This document shows, in pieces, positions 1 through 6,046 of a DNA stretch of 10,293 bases (its first letter is position 1; the number at the start of each line of letters is the position of its first letter). The notes under the pieces are model-generated. The model was not told the origin of the DNA. It saw nothing but the letters and a program-made list of their open reading frames with translations, and did not search any database. The translations under genes were made by a program, and so were the position numbers. The stretch spans positions 1 to 10,293 of the forward strand of contig JAEBDY010000038.1 in NCBI GenBank assembly GCA_049997955.1, written 5' to 3'. The DNA is from Umezawaea sp049997955. GTDB taxonomy: Bacteria; Actinomycetota; Actinomycetes; Mycobacteriales; Pseudonocardiaceae.

Positions 1-76
1 AGATGATCTGTGGTAGGACCACCTTCATAGCGGAGTTCCGCGTTTTTCGTGCCCACAGCACCCAGGACTGACTCAC
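1..76 (-). CDS. Possible start of a hypothetical protein (partial)
   Basis: A GTG at 74-76 opens a frame that stays open to the left edge, giving 25 residues beginning MSQSWVLWARKTRNSAM. The W-x-x-W-A-R style start resembles the N-termini of winged-helix proteins in actinomycete mobile elements, but this is only an impression. An in-frame ATG at 26-28 (preceded by GGAA) and another frame starting with a GTG near 55 are alternatives. It follows the 48-aa gene by 14 bp in the same direction, so it would be the last visible gene of the leftward operon. The fragment is too short to name a function. Confidence 0.3.
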   Translation of the reverse strand, partial: MSQSWVLWARKTRNSAMKVVLPQII

Positions 77-90
77 CGAGCCCGCCACGG

Positions 91-237
91 TCACACAGCG
101 CCACAACCCGTTACCCGGAATGGTTCACTTTGTTCAAACGAGCGACCGAAATACGCGCCATGCAGAGCGATCTCAGCAATACCAGAGTCGGGGAACTCCC
201 GCACCGCTAGTTCGACTCGTCGCAAATCGTCGATCAT
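91..237 (-). CDS. Small hypothetical protein, 48 aa
   Basis: An ATG at 235-237 begins a 48-aa frame starting MIDDLRRVELAVREF and ending at a TGA. A strong purine-rich Shine-Dalgarno (AGAGGGGGG) lies upstream of the ATG, inside the last codons of the winged-helix gene, whose stop is only 2 bp away. This fits tight co-transcription and probably translational coupling. The protein is acidic at the N-terminus, with no membrane segment and no motif I recognise. I infer it is a genuine short gene of the element because of the ribosome binding site, the spacing and the normal-looking residue composition. Its function is unknown. Confidence 0.6.
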   Translation of the reverse strand: MIDDLRRVELAVREFPDSGIAEIALHGAYFGRSFEQSEPFRVTGCGAV

Positions 238-239
238 GA

Positions 240-1145
240 CTAATTCCCCCCTCTGGCATCGAAGATGATTTTATTAGTTCGTCCGGCCTTGACTGATTCG
301 ATTTGCTGATCGATCGTAGGTCTGGGCCTTGGGCTCTGTTCGTCGACGATGGGGCGTTGCCCTGTTGCGAGGATGGATTGGATGTACGCGGTTTCGTTGA
401 TCACATCTCCCGCAGCCCTGCCCACACGCTCGATCACCCAGGCTTCGGCGACCTCTCGTGAGCACTTCGCCGATTCGATGACGAGTTCGACGGCCGCTGC
501 CCTGCTGGCCTTGTCCGCACTGAAGGCCGGAGCCCCAGCGGAGGCCGAAGGCGCGTCGTCGCCTGACGTCTGTGTTCCTCCACTAGGGTTTCGGAACACA
601 GACGGATCACAGGGGCCCCGGCTGGGCAGACATAGCTCCCCCGACTGGGCGGACATAGCTCCAGATTTCCCAGAGCTAAGGGTGTCCTCATTGTCCGGCT
701 GGGCAGACTTAATTTTCCCCGACTGGGCTGACTTAGCTTTCCCCGACTGGGCAGACTTAGCAGGGGTAGTTAGTTGGTGTGTGGATGCCGTCTTGGAGTT
801 GCCCGAACCGCGCCGCACCCGGACCAACCATCCGGCATCACGGGCACCGGAGACGTGCTCTTGCACCGTGCCTTCACTCAACCCGGTCGCATCGGCTACC
901 TGACGCACAGACGCGAATCCACGACCGGTCTTCGCGTCCATAAACGTGCCCAAGGCCATGAGTACGAGCAGCCGCGTGCGAGTCACCTCCGTTGAATCGC
1001 GCATCGCACGTAGCCACGTCAGGTAACCCGCTGGAATACCGATGGGGGCGCTGGTACTCTTGGTCTCGGATTCCTCTTCCGCGTTGAGAGCCCCGGCATT
1101 GGCGTTAGTGGTGGCGCTGCTGTCGGGGCTTTCTTCGTCAATCAT
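240..1145 (-). CDS. Winged-helix DNA-binding protein of the integrative element, 301 aa
   Basis: The first ~35 residues are acidic and Ser/Thr-rich. Residues ~40-115 form a winged helix-turn-helix: a helix with YLTWLRAMRD, then LLVLMALGTFMD, a recognition segment ASVRQVADATGLSEGTVQEH and a basic wing around LVRVRRGSGN. This layout is typical of DNA-binding proteins that serve as replication initiators or regulators in actinomycete plasmids and integrative elements. Residues ~130-172 contain repeated SAQSGK-type units. The C-terminal ~100 residues include a helical stretch with REVAEAWVIERVGRAAGDV and a basic end. The ATG is preceded by GGGGAG at good spacing, and it overlaps the end of the upstream small gene by 8 bp. 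Whether it starts replication of the excised element or regulates transcription cannot be told from sequence. Confidence 0.8.
   Translation of the reverse strand: MIDEESPDSSATTNANAGALNAEEESETKSTSAPIGIPAGYLTWLRAMRDSTEVTRTRLLVLMALGTFMDAKTGRGFASVRQVADATGLSEGTVQEHVSGARDAGWLVRVRRGSGNSKTASTHQLTTPAKSAQSGKAKSAQSGKIKSAQPDNEDTLSSGKSGAMSAQSGELCLPSRGPCDPSVFRNPSGGTQTSGDDAPSASAGAPAFSADKASRAAAVELVIESAKCSREVAEAWVIERVGRAAGDVINETAYIQSILATGQRPIVDEQSPRPRPTIDQQIESVKAGRTNKIIFDARGGN
622..764. repeat. Degenerate ~24-bp coding repeat (SAQSGK units)
   Basis: The plus-strand core CTGGGCNGAC(A/T)TA recurs with CTGGGC starting at 622, 645, 699, 723 and 747. The spacings are 23, 54, 24 and 24 bp. On the minus strand the last four copies encode SAQSGK or SAQPDN units of the 301-aa protein, eight residues apart in the regular part. 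The copy at 622 is out of phase by one base and is read as CLPSRG, so a 1-bp deletion has occurred in the array while the flanking frame is retained. It is a protein-coding minisatellite forming the linker after the winged helix. Confidence 0.75.
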
Positions 1146-1440
1146 GGTGACATCTCCCCACTTCGGTGATGCGAGATACGGCGTTACTCACGTCCACACC
1201 GACTCTCCGATATCCGAAGGCGTGTACACACTGTCGGTCCGCACAGTCGACGTAGAGGTATGCTTCGTAGTCCTGGTGTGGACCGTCGCGGCTGCGGCTG
1301 ATGTAGCACCAGCCCACGCCGTCGGACATACGGTGCACCGCGCCGATTGTCGGCTGAAGGTAGATGTGATTGTGAAATCGTCGGTGTCGCTCATCGCTGA
1401 TCCCCCGCCAGAATGATCGGAATTTCGGAGAGCAAGCCAC
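1138..1440 (-). CDS. Small hypothetical protein, start uncertain (up to 100 aa)
   Basis: This frame has the codon-position pattern of a real gene (A/T-rich second positions, G/C-rich third) and a protein-like sequence with WCYISRSRDG, YEAYLYVDC and CVHAFGYRRVGVDVS, suggestive of short beta strands with two to four cysteines. Its stop overlaps the start of the 301-aa gene by 8 bp. The start is the problem. The only in-frame starts before the body are a GTG at 1438-1440 without a Shine-Dalgarno and a late ATG. A well-placed start (GGGGGAT upstream, ATGA overlap with the previous stop) lies at 1391-1393 but in another frame, reading MSDTDDFTITSTF. A small frameshift, natural or from sequencing, could join that start to this body. 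No family is recognised. Confidence 0.5.
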   Translation of the reverse strand: MACSPKFRSFWRGISDERHRRFHNHIYLQPTIGAVHRMSDGVGWCYISRSRDGPHQDYEAYLYVDCADRQCVHAFGYRRVGVDVSNAVSRITEVGRCHHD

Positions 1441-1624
1441 TTAGGCGTGCATGCTGATCGGCCGTCAATGGAATACATTTGGCCAAGATGGATTCAGCGT
1501 GTGACATGATCTTTGCGCGCTCCAATGCCGCTCGAAGATCAGACACGTCTCGATCAGGGTGGTATCGAAGAGTCGACGCGATACGGGAACGAAGCCGGTT
1601 CATTTCCGGGGTTACTTGCGGCAT
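1391..1624 (-). CDS. Small hypothetical protein, 77 aa, first gene of the leftward element operon
   Basis: I chose the ATG at 1622-1624 (MPQVTPEMNRLRSRI), with GAAGGA about 11 nt upstream. A GTG three codons earlier also exists but lies too close to that purine stretch. The protein is mostly helical, with charged heptad-like stretches, and ends in LTADQHARLSGLL. This short sequence is common at the ends of small hypothetical proteins in actinomycete mobile elements, according to general knowledge. It has no membrane segment or catalytic motif. It is the first gene after the repeat-bearing control region, and its TGA overlaps a downstream ATG as ATGA, implying coupling. Its function is unknown. 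Confidence 0.65.
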   Translation of the reverse strand: MPQVTPEMNRLRSRIASTLRYHPDRDVSDLRAALERAKIMSHAESILAKCIPLTADQHARLSGLLSEIPIILAGDQR

Positions 1625-1660
1625 GACAAACACCGTCCTTCGATAAAGTGGGAATAAATC

Positions 1661-1693
1661 GTGTACACGCTCTAACAGGTAGGCAAGCTACGT
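1661..1693. repeat. 33-bp direct repeat, copy A, with GTGTACAC palindrome
   Basis: This copy begins GTGTACACGCTCTAA and ends TACGT. It matches copy B at 28 of 33 positions, and the first 15 bases are identical. GTGTACAC is a perfect 8-bp palindrome that fits the GT-N-TA-N-AC pattern known for operators of HutC-type GntR regulators. Such regulators are common in actinomycete conjugative elements. No GntR gene is in the window, so the assignment is inference. Confidence 0.65.
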
Positions 1694-1792
1694 GGCTGGA
1701 TTCCGGGCTGCTCCGGTTGCTACATCTCCACCATGGCAGATGAGACCGCCAAAAACATGGGTACACCCGAGCGCTTCCCGTTACGCCCCAAC

Positions 1793-1825
1793 GTGTACAC
1801 GCTCTAATAAGTCGGCACCCTACGT
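1793..1825. repeat. 33-bp direct repeat, copy B, with GTGTACAC palindrome
   Basis: This second copy lies 132 bp from copy A in the same orientation. Differences from A are at repeat positions 16, 18, 21, 26 and 27, while both ends are conserved. It lies just beyond the 3' end of the integrase operon terminator. A third GTGTACAC without the rest of the repeat lies inside a coding region at 1222-1229. Confidence 0.65.
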
Positions 1826-1843
1826 ATCGCCGCTACCAGAAAG

Positions 1844-1858
1844 CGTTGTGGTACAACG
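1844..1858 (-). terminator. Auxiliary hairpin after the main integrase-operon terminator
   Basis: CGTTGT and ACAACG form a perfect 6-bp stem with a GGT loop (plus-strand reading). Read on the minus strand it follows directly after the U-run of the main terminator, so it may be a second, weaker stem of a tandem terminator. It lacks its own long U-tract. Confidence 0.4.
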
Positions 1859-1861
1859 AAA

Positions 1862-1893
1862 ACCCCCGGCCGGCATACTCGCCGATCGGGGGT
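1862..1893 (-). terminator. Intrinsic terminator of the integrase operon
   Basis: Two 13-nt arms (plus-strand ACCCCCGGCCGGC at 1862-1874 and GCCGATCGGGGGT at 1881-1893) pair at 11 of 13 positions around a 6-nt loop. On the minus strand the stem runs directly into TTTT (plus-strand A at 1859-1862) followed by CGTTG. It lies 14 bp after the stop of the 42-aa ORF, where a terminator for the integrase transcript is expected. Confidence 0.8.
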
Positions 1894-1907
1894 CCTTGTC
1901 GTCTCGA

Positions 1908-2036
1908 TCACCAGGGGCGAACTGTCCACTTCAGTAGCCCCCAGAGCCCTGCCAGCCACCAAGAGCAGGGGTCACCCCCAAGACACAGCGCCACGGCCAA
2001 CAGGGCGACACTGAGCGCCACAACGGCGCGCCTCAC
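1908..2036 (-). CDS. 42-aa hydrophobic small protein coupled to the integrase gene
   Basis: A GTG at 2034-2036 overlaps the integrase TGA as GTGA, the typical arrangement for translational re-initiation. The product begins MRRAVVALSVALLAVALCLG, that is two arginines followed by a ~17-residue hydrophobic stretch like a single membrane helix. It then has a G-D-P-C turn and a second hydrophobic, tryptophan-rich segment (WWLAGLWGLL). It ends KWTVRPW just before the terminator. A small membrane protein or a short holin-like hairpin peptide is conceivable. I do not recognise a family, so this is description rather than function. Support comes from the exact stop-start overlap, the amphipathic design and the terminator right behind it. 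Confidence 0.55.
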   Translation of the reverse strand: MRRAVVALSVALLAVALCLGGDPCSWWLAGLWGLLKWTVRPW

Positions 2037-3517
2037 GACTGGAACCGCCACTTCGCCTGGTCCAGCTCGACCGTGATCGACGTCGGGTCGAACCCTGCGC
2101 CACGACGTGAAGGCTCGATCACCACCTCGGCTACCGCAGCGACGATCTGACGGCGCAGTGACAGCGATGCACCTTCGAGGGCAGCGCGAACGTCGCCAGC
2201 ACCAATCACGGCGGCGAGTGGACTCTCAACCACGGCCGTGGCCAACGCCTGATCGATCTCCGCGAGACGAGTGCGCGCCCTTGCGGTAGCCGAGATCATC
2301 TGACCACGGTCGATGAGGTCCATTGCATAATCTTCGGCAAGGCCGTTCAGTTTGGAGCGGACTGCATCGGACTCGGTTCGCAACGCTGCGACATCCACGG
2401 TGGTGGTCGTCGATTGCGCAAACATGGTCACCGCGTTCGGATGCGACAATTGACCGGCTACCACAGTCATCACCAACTCATCCACGCAGGCCTGATTGCG
2501 ACTGAGGTAGCAATTGCCAGCGCATCGATACTGAGGTTCACGACCACCAAGCGTTACTTGCACCGATGAACCGTCAGCACATTTGCCGCACCGATACACG
2601 CCCGTGCCCAGATACTTCGGCGCTGATCCGGGTCCCATCTTCCGTTCTGGAGCTGTGAGCGCCCGAACTACAGCACGGAATACGTCTTCGGAGACGATGG
2701 CAGGCCACGGCGCACGACCGATTTCCTCACCCCGGTAAACCTTGATCGCGCTATTCCTCGGCCGCAACAGCACCCGTCGCAGGTTCGCCGCTGTCCACGG
2801 TTGTCCCTGGACCGATGGCGCTTCAGCCTCGCGCAACTCCAGCGCCAAGCCTCGCAGTGAGGCACCCTGGATTACTCGTCGCGACGCTGTTTCGATAACC
2901 AGCGCCTCATCCCACCGGAGAGTCGCGCCGCTGGCCTCGTAACCGTAGGGCCGCTTACCGCCACCGAATTCACCATTGTGCGCTTTACGCGATCGGGCAG
3001 CGGCGACTCGTCGACTGGTGTCTCTGCTCGATTTGTTCGCAATCGCGACCATCACGCGCGCCATAGTGATTTGAGAATCGTGATCGCCCGTAGTAAATTT
3101 CAATGATCCGGATAGCGAATCTGCGTTGATCTTCTTTGCTTCAACAACGGTGATCAACTCTTCGAGGTCGAGGAGGTCACGCATCGTCCGATCAAGATCT
3201 TCGGCCAGCAGACCGTTCGCGTGGCCAGCCTTGAAGTCTTCGATGATCGATGCCCAGCCCGGACGAACCACGCGCATGGTCGTGGCTCCATCTGACAAGA
3301 TCACCTTGCGACGCTTGAACGCTGATGCCCCGCGAACTTTGCCGTCCTTGCCGCGCGCCAAGTCGTTTTCAACCACCACGCGGACAACGGTCCACCCGAG
3401 CTGCAAAGCCTTGGCGCGCAACAACTTCTCGCGGTCGTCGAACGAATCTGGATCATCGTCGCGAAGGTCGGACAGGCGCAGGTAGATGATCGCCTTGACA
3501 GCCGTGGTCGTGATCAT
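2033..3517 (-). CDS. int: Large serine recombinase (phage/ICE-type integrase), 494 aa
   Basis: The catalytic resolvase domain covers residues ~8-165. The nucleophile is Ser16 in YLRLSD, followed by the conserved arginine-bearing motif EDLDRTMRD (residues 106-114). The recombinase domain follows at ~180-290 (KRPYGYE near 188-193). A zinc ribbon has Cys310, Cys313, Cys332 and Cys336, and a coiled-coil-like stretch spans ~375-430. This order defines large serine integrases, which join attP and attB sites with a 2-bp staggered cut and need a recombination directionality factor for excision. The length is normal for the family and all key residues are present, so it looks active. The ATG overlaps the TGA of a 28-aa ORF as ATGA. 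It sits just inside the junction with the interrupted monooxygenase gene, as expected for the integrase of this element. Confidence 0.95.
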   Translation of the reverse strand: MITTTAVKAIIYLRLSDLRDDDPDSFDDREKLLRAKALQLGWTVVRVVVENDLARGKDGKVRGASAFKRRKVILSDGATTMRVVRPGWASIIEDFKAGHANGLLAEDLDRTMRDLLDLEELITVVEAKKINADSLSGSLKFTTGDHDSQITMARVMVAIANKSSRDTSRRVAAARSRKAHNGEFGGGKRPYGYEASGATLRWDEALVIETASRRVIQGASLRGLALELREAEAPSVQGQPWTAANLRRVLLRPRNSAIKVYRGEEIGRAPWPAIVSEDVFRAVVRALTAPERKMGPGSAPKYLGTGVYRCGKCADGSSVQVTLGGREPQYRCAGNCYLSRNQACVDELVMTVVAGQLSHPNAVTMFAQSTTTTVDVAALRTESDAVRSKLNGLAEDYAMDLIDRGQMISATARARTRLAEIDQALATAVVESPLAAVIGAGDVRAALEGASLSLRRQIVAAVAEVVIEPSRRGAGFDPTSITVELDQAKWRFQS

Positions 3518-3600
3518 CGCGCGTCCGCCTTCGCAGAGTTGGTGTCACTCTCGAAGTCCTCGACCGGTGCCGCGACGCGGTAGATCGGTGTGGTGATCAT
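3514..3600 (-). CDS. 28-aa leader ORF coupled to the integrase gene
   Basis: An ATG at 3598-3600 starts MITTPIYRVAAPVEDFESD and ends at a TGA that overlaps the integrase ATG (ATGA). AGGGG lies 8 nt upstream of the start. It could be a short upstream gene or a leader through which integrase translation is coupled. Codon choice (GTC, GCG, GAC, ACC) looks coding. Its start lies only ~25 bp from the probable attachment core, so in the integrated state there is little room for a native promoter before it. The peptide has no recognised family. Confidence 0.5.
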   Translation of the reverse strand: MITTPIYRVAAPVEDFESDTNSAKADAR

Positions 3601-4543
3601 GGGGTGCGCCCCTATGTGTCGGAATCCCGACTCGGGCAAGGCGAACGTGCCGGTGTTCGAGGGCGCGGAGACGTTCCGGGGCGACCAGCACCACTCGTCG
3701 GAGCACCCCGGCCCGGACGCCTACCGGGGCAAGCGGGCCGTCGTCATCGGGTCGAACAACTCCGCGCACGACATCTGCGCCGCGCTGTGGGAGAACGGCG
3801 TCGACGTCACGATGGTGCAGCGCTCGTCGACGCACGTCGTGCGGTCCGAATCGTTGATGCGCATCGCGCTGGGCGGCCTGTACTCGGAGGAGGCCGTCGC
3901 CGCCGGGATGACGACGCAGAAGGCGGACCTCACGTTCGCGTCGCTGCCGTACCGGATCATGCACGACTTCCAGATCCCGGTGTACGACGAGATCCGCAAG
4001 GTGGACGCGGACTTCTACGCGCGGCTGGAGCAGGCCGGTTTCCTGCTCGACCACGGCGACGACGACTCCGGGCTGTTCATGAAGTACCTGCGCCGGGGCT
4101 CCGGCTACTACATCGACGTGGGCGCCTCGGAGCTGGTGGCGAACGGCGACGTCGGGCTCCGGGCCGGTGTGGACGTCGTCCGGCTCACCGAGGACGCGGT
4201 CGTGCTGTCCACCGGCGAGGAACTCCCCGCCGACCTGGTCGTGTACGCGACCGGCTACGGCTCGATGAACGGCTGGGCGGCCGACCTGATCTCCCAGGAG
4301 GTCGCGGACCAGGTCGGCAAGGTGTGGGGTCTCGGCTCCGCGACCACCAAGGACCCCGGCCCGTGGGAGGGCGAGCAGCGCAACATGTGGAAGCCGACCC
4401 GGCAGGAGGCGCTGTGGTTCCACGGCGGCAACCTGCACCAGTCGCGGCACTACTCGCTGTACCTGGCGCTCCAGCTCAAGGCCCGCTTCGAGGGCATCCC
4501 CACGCCGGTCTACGGGCTGCCGGAGGTGCACCACCTGAGTTGA
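3590..4543 (+). pseudogene. C-terminal part of a flavin-containing monooxygenase, interrupted by the element
   Basis: The host-derived part begins at about 3632 and encodes ~300 residues. Near its start is the NADPH-binding Rossmann motif VVIGSNNSAHDI, followed by WENGVDVTMVQRS. Later comes the family's conserved VVYATGY signature and a C-terminus with HGGNLHQSRHYSLYLALQLKAR, typical of CzcO/FMO-like oxidoreductases of ~600 aa. The FAD-binding N-terminal half with its GxGxxG is missing from the window. An open frame with a GTG at 3590 runs across the junction, so a truncated NADPH-domain protein might be made, but it should not catalyse flavin-dependent oxygenation. The other half should lie at the far end of the element. 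Perfect excision by the integrase would be expected to restore the gene. Confidence 0.85.
3601..3640. other. Element-chromosome junction, probable hybrid att site
   Basis: To the right, the reading frame resumes a monooxygenase at SGKANVPVFEG (from 3632). To the left is the integrase operon. Family members usually read ATGMSGK before NVPVFEG, so the residues CRNPD just before SGK are probably element-derived, placing the crossover near 3620-3635. A 5-bp dyad, GTCGG at 3618-3622 and CCGAC at 3627-3631, is centred at 3624/3625, in keeping with the imperfect dyads of serine-integrase sites. The exact crossover dinucleotide cannot be fixed without the other end or the uninterrupted gene. Confidence 0.6.
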
Positions 4544-4647
4544 CCTCCTGCGCCGAACGGGTACGGCACCCCTCGGCGGGTTACCACGCGGACGCCCTCG
4601 GCGAATGATCGGTGGTCATCCTGTCGCCGACCGAGGGGCGGTCGCTC

Positions 4648-4875
4648 GTGCCGAAGAAGAAGCCGGTCGCGGTCGTCCCGGCCAGGACGACCGCGCCGCC
4701 GTCACCCGAGAAGCTGGCCAGGGTCGTGCTGGCCGACCTGGAGCGGGACCTGCGCGACCTGCTGGCGACCGACCCGGACCTCGCGGGCCTGACGGCGGCC
4801 GAACTGGCCGACTGGGTGGCGGTCGACGTCGCCGACGCCTTCGCCGAGTTGATCGAGCAGGGCGGGGAGTCGTGA
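4648..4875 (+). CDS. Hypothetical protein, 75 aa
   Basis: I chose the GTG at 4648 (MPKKKPVAVVPARTT) because GAGGGGCGG lies just upstream. A GTG 36 bp earlier would add 12 residues. The N-terminus is lysine- and proline-rich and probably disordered. Residues ~20-70 form amphipathic, strongly acidic helices (LARVVLADLERDLRDLL, LTAAELADWVAVDVADAFAELI). This could be a partner or regulator of the next gene, whose GTG overlaps its stop as GTGA, so the two are translationally coupled. Third positions are almost all G/C, as in the host chromosome. No family is recognised. Confidence 0.7.
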   Translation: MPKKKPVAVVPARTTAPPSPEKLARVVLADLERDLRDLLATDPDLAGLTAAELADWVAVDVADAFAELIEQGGES

Positions 4876-5339
4876 GGATCGCCGGACGCCGGTCCGTCCG
4901 CCGCGCGGTCCTCAACCGGGTCGACCGCACCACCCGACCCCACCGGTCCGACCGGGCCCTGCTGGAGGGGGCGCTGCCGCTGGTGGCGGACGGCGTGGAC
5001 GCCCTGGTCGCGAGGGTGTGCGCCACGCCCGCCATCCCCGAACGCGACCGGCGCAGGCGCAACAGCAGGCAGTTGCTGCCCTCGGACCTCACGCGGCTGC
5101 TGGCGAATCCCGACGGGTACGTGTGCCACCGCACCGATCGCGAGGACGTGGGCACCTGCCGGGTCCCGCCGGCCATCGGGGTCCGGGCGACGCCCGGTGT
5201 TCGGGGTGACGACCACGACGGCCGGTTCGGGGTCGTCTTCCCCCGCGGCGCTTGGCCCTTCTCGATGCCGCACGAGAGCAGCGCGGAGGCCGTCGGCTGG
5301 TACGTCCGGGAAGACCTGGAGGAAGCGATGCGGGGCTAG
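4872..5339 (+). CDS. Hypothetical basic protein, 155 aa
   Basis: Starts at the GTG overlapping the previous TGA, giving MRIAGRRSVRRAVLNRVDRTT. The first half is arginine-rich and helical (RALLEGALPLVADGVDALVARV). A short region contains two cysteines (YVCHRTDREDVGTCRVPPA). The end is rich in aromatic and acidic residues (GWYVREDLEEAMRG). The basic protein pairs with the acidic 75-aa protein upstream, so a complex between them is a fair guess from charge and coupling only. I do not recognise a family. The stop TAG overlaps the opposing gene's stop through a shared CTAG, leaving no room for a conventional terminator. Confidence 0.65.
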   Translation: MRIAGRRSVRRAVLNRVDRTTRPHRSDRALLEGALPLVADGVDALVARVCATPAIPERDRRRRNSRQLLPSDLTRLLANPDGYVCHRTDREDVGTCRVPPAIGVRATPGVRGDDHDGRFGVVFPRGAWPFSMPHESSAEAVGWYVREDLEEAMRG

Positions 5340-6046
5340 GCGGGGACCTTCGCCAGGTACACGGTGTTCGTGGCCTCGCGGTCCTGCAACGGGTTCGCGA
5401 AGCTCACGACCTCGGCCCGCACGTCCACGAACGCCCCCGCCAGCGCGGCGGTGAACTCCTCGTCCGGCGGGTCGTTCGACCAGAGCGCGAACACGCCGCC
5501 CGGATGCAGGAGCGCGGCGATCCGACGGAGCCCGGCGGGCTCGTAGAAGTCGGCGTTGCCGGGGTGCAGCAGGTGGCGCGGTGAGTGGTCGATGTCGACG
5601 ACGATCGCGTGGAACAGCCGACCGGGGACCAGCCCCTCCGGTGACCGCATGAGGGCGAAGAAGTCGCCTTTCACCAGTTCGCAGCGGGGATCGGCGGCCA
5701 GCGTCGCGCCCGCCGGGATGAGGCCCCGCTCGTGCCACTCGATGACCTCGCCGAGGGCGTCGATCACGACCAGCGATCGCACGTCCTGGTTCTCCAGCAC
5801 CGCGAGCGCCGTGTACCCGAGCCCCAGCCCGCCCACGACCACGTCGAGACCCGTGCCCGGCAGTTCGGCGAGCGCGAGCCGGGACAGCTCCTCCTCGGCC
5901 ACGGTGAACAGGCTCGACATCAGGAACTCGCCGCCGAGCTTGATCTCGTAGATGTCCTTGCCGTCCAGCGGGTCGCGTCTGCGGCGGAGGACGAGCTCAC
6001 CCAGCGGTGTCGGTCGCCAGTCCAGCTCCTGGAACCGGGCGCTCAC
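5336..6046 (-). CDS. Spermidine-synthase-like class I methyltransferase-fold protein, 236 aa
   Basis: The fold is seen in order: N-terminal beta strands (LGELVLRRRRDP, IYEIKLGGEFLMSS), the nucleotide-binding loop VVVGGLGLGYTALAVL (residues ~70-84), the acidic end of strand 2 (LVVIDALGEV, Asp96), LVKGDFF (Asp128), and VVDIDHSP (residues 149-156) in the position of the catalytic aspartates of spermidine synthases. The N-terminus is short compared with true polyamine synthases, and the glycine loop is GGLGLGYTA rather than GGGDGG. An uncharacterised spermidine-synthase-like protein, binding SAM or a relative, is therefore safer than naming a substrate. The GTG start has no obvious Shine-Dalgarno. 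It is the last gene of the leftward cluster, 45 bp after the AhpD-like gene. Confidence 0.75.
   Translation of the reverse strand: MSARFQELDWRPTPLGELVLRRRRDPLDGKDIYEIKLGGEFLMSSLFTVAEEELSRLALAELPGTGLDVVVGGLGLGYTALAVLENQDVRSLVVIDALGEVIEWHERGLIPAGATLAADPRCELVKGDFFALMRSPEGLVPGRLFHAIVVDIDHSPRHLLHPGNADFYEPAGLRRIAALLHPGGVFALWSNDPPDEEFTAALAGAFVDVRAEVVSFANPLQDREATNTVYLAKVPA

Larger units (their letters stand above)
1625..1843 (-). promoter_or_regulatory. Control region of the leftward element operon
   Basis: This 220-bp stretch has no convincing gene. It separates the first gene of the leftward operon from the terminator of the integrase operon, so it must hold the operon's promoter. It contains two 33-bp direct repeats with GTGTACAC at their left ends and a related GGGTACAC at 1759. 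The proximal repeat sits about 40-70 bp upstream of the first start codon, where it would overlap or flank the promoter. The exact -35 and -10 elements are not clear, because several weak candidates overlap the repeat. Confidence 0.55.

Noticed and set aside
1188..1393. Frame starting MSDTDDFTITSTF as a complete gene
   Set aside because: It has the better start signals, but after the first dozen residues it becomes Thr/Ser/Ala-rich with G/C-rich second codon positions, the signature of a shadow frame. The overlapping frame ending at 1138 has the coding pattern.
3545..4608. Long frames on both strands over the monooxygenase fragment
   Set aside because: The antisense and +2 frames are arginine-, proline- and glycine-rich shadows caused by high GC. 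Only the frame with the NADPH motif and VVYATGY matches a known family.
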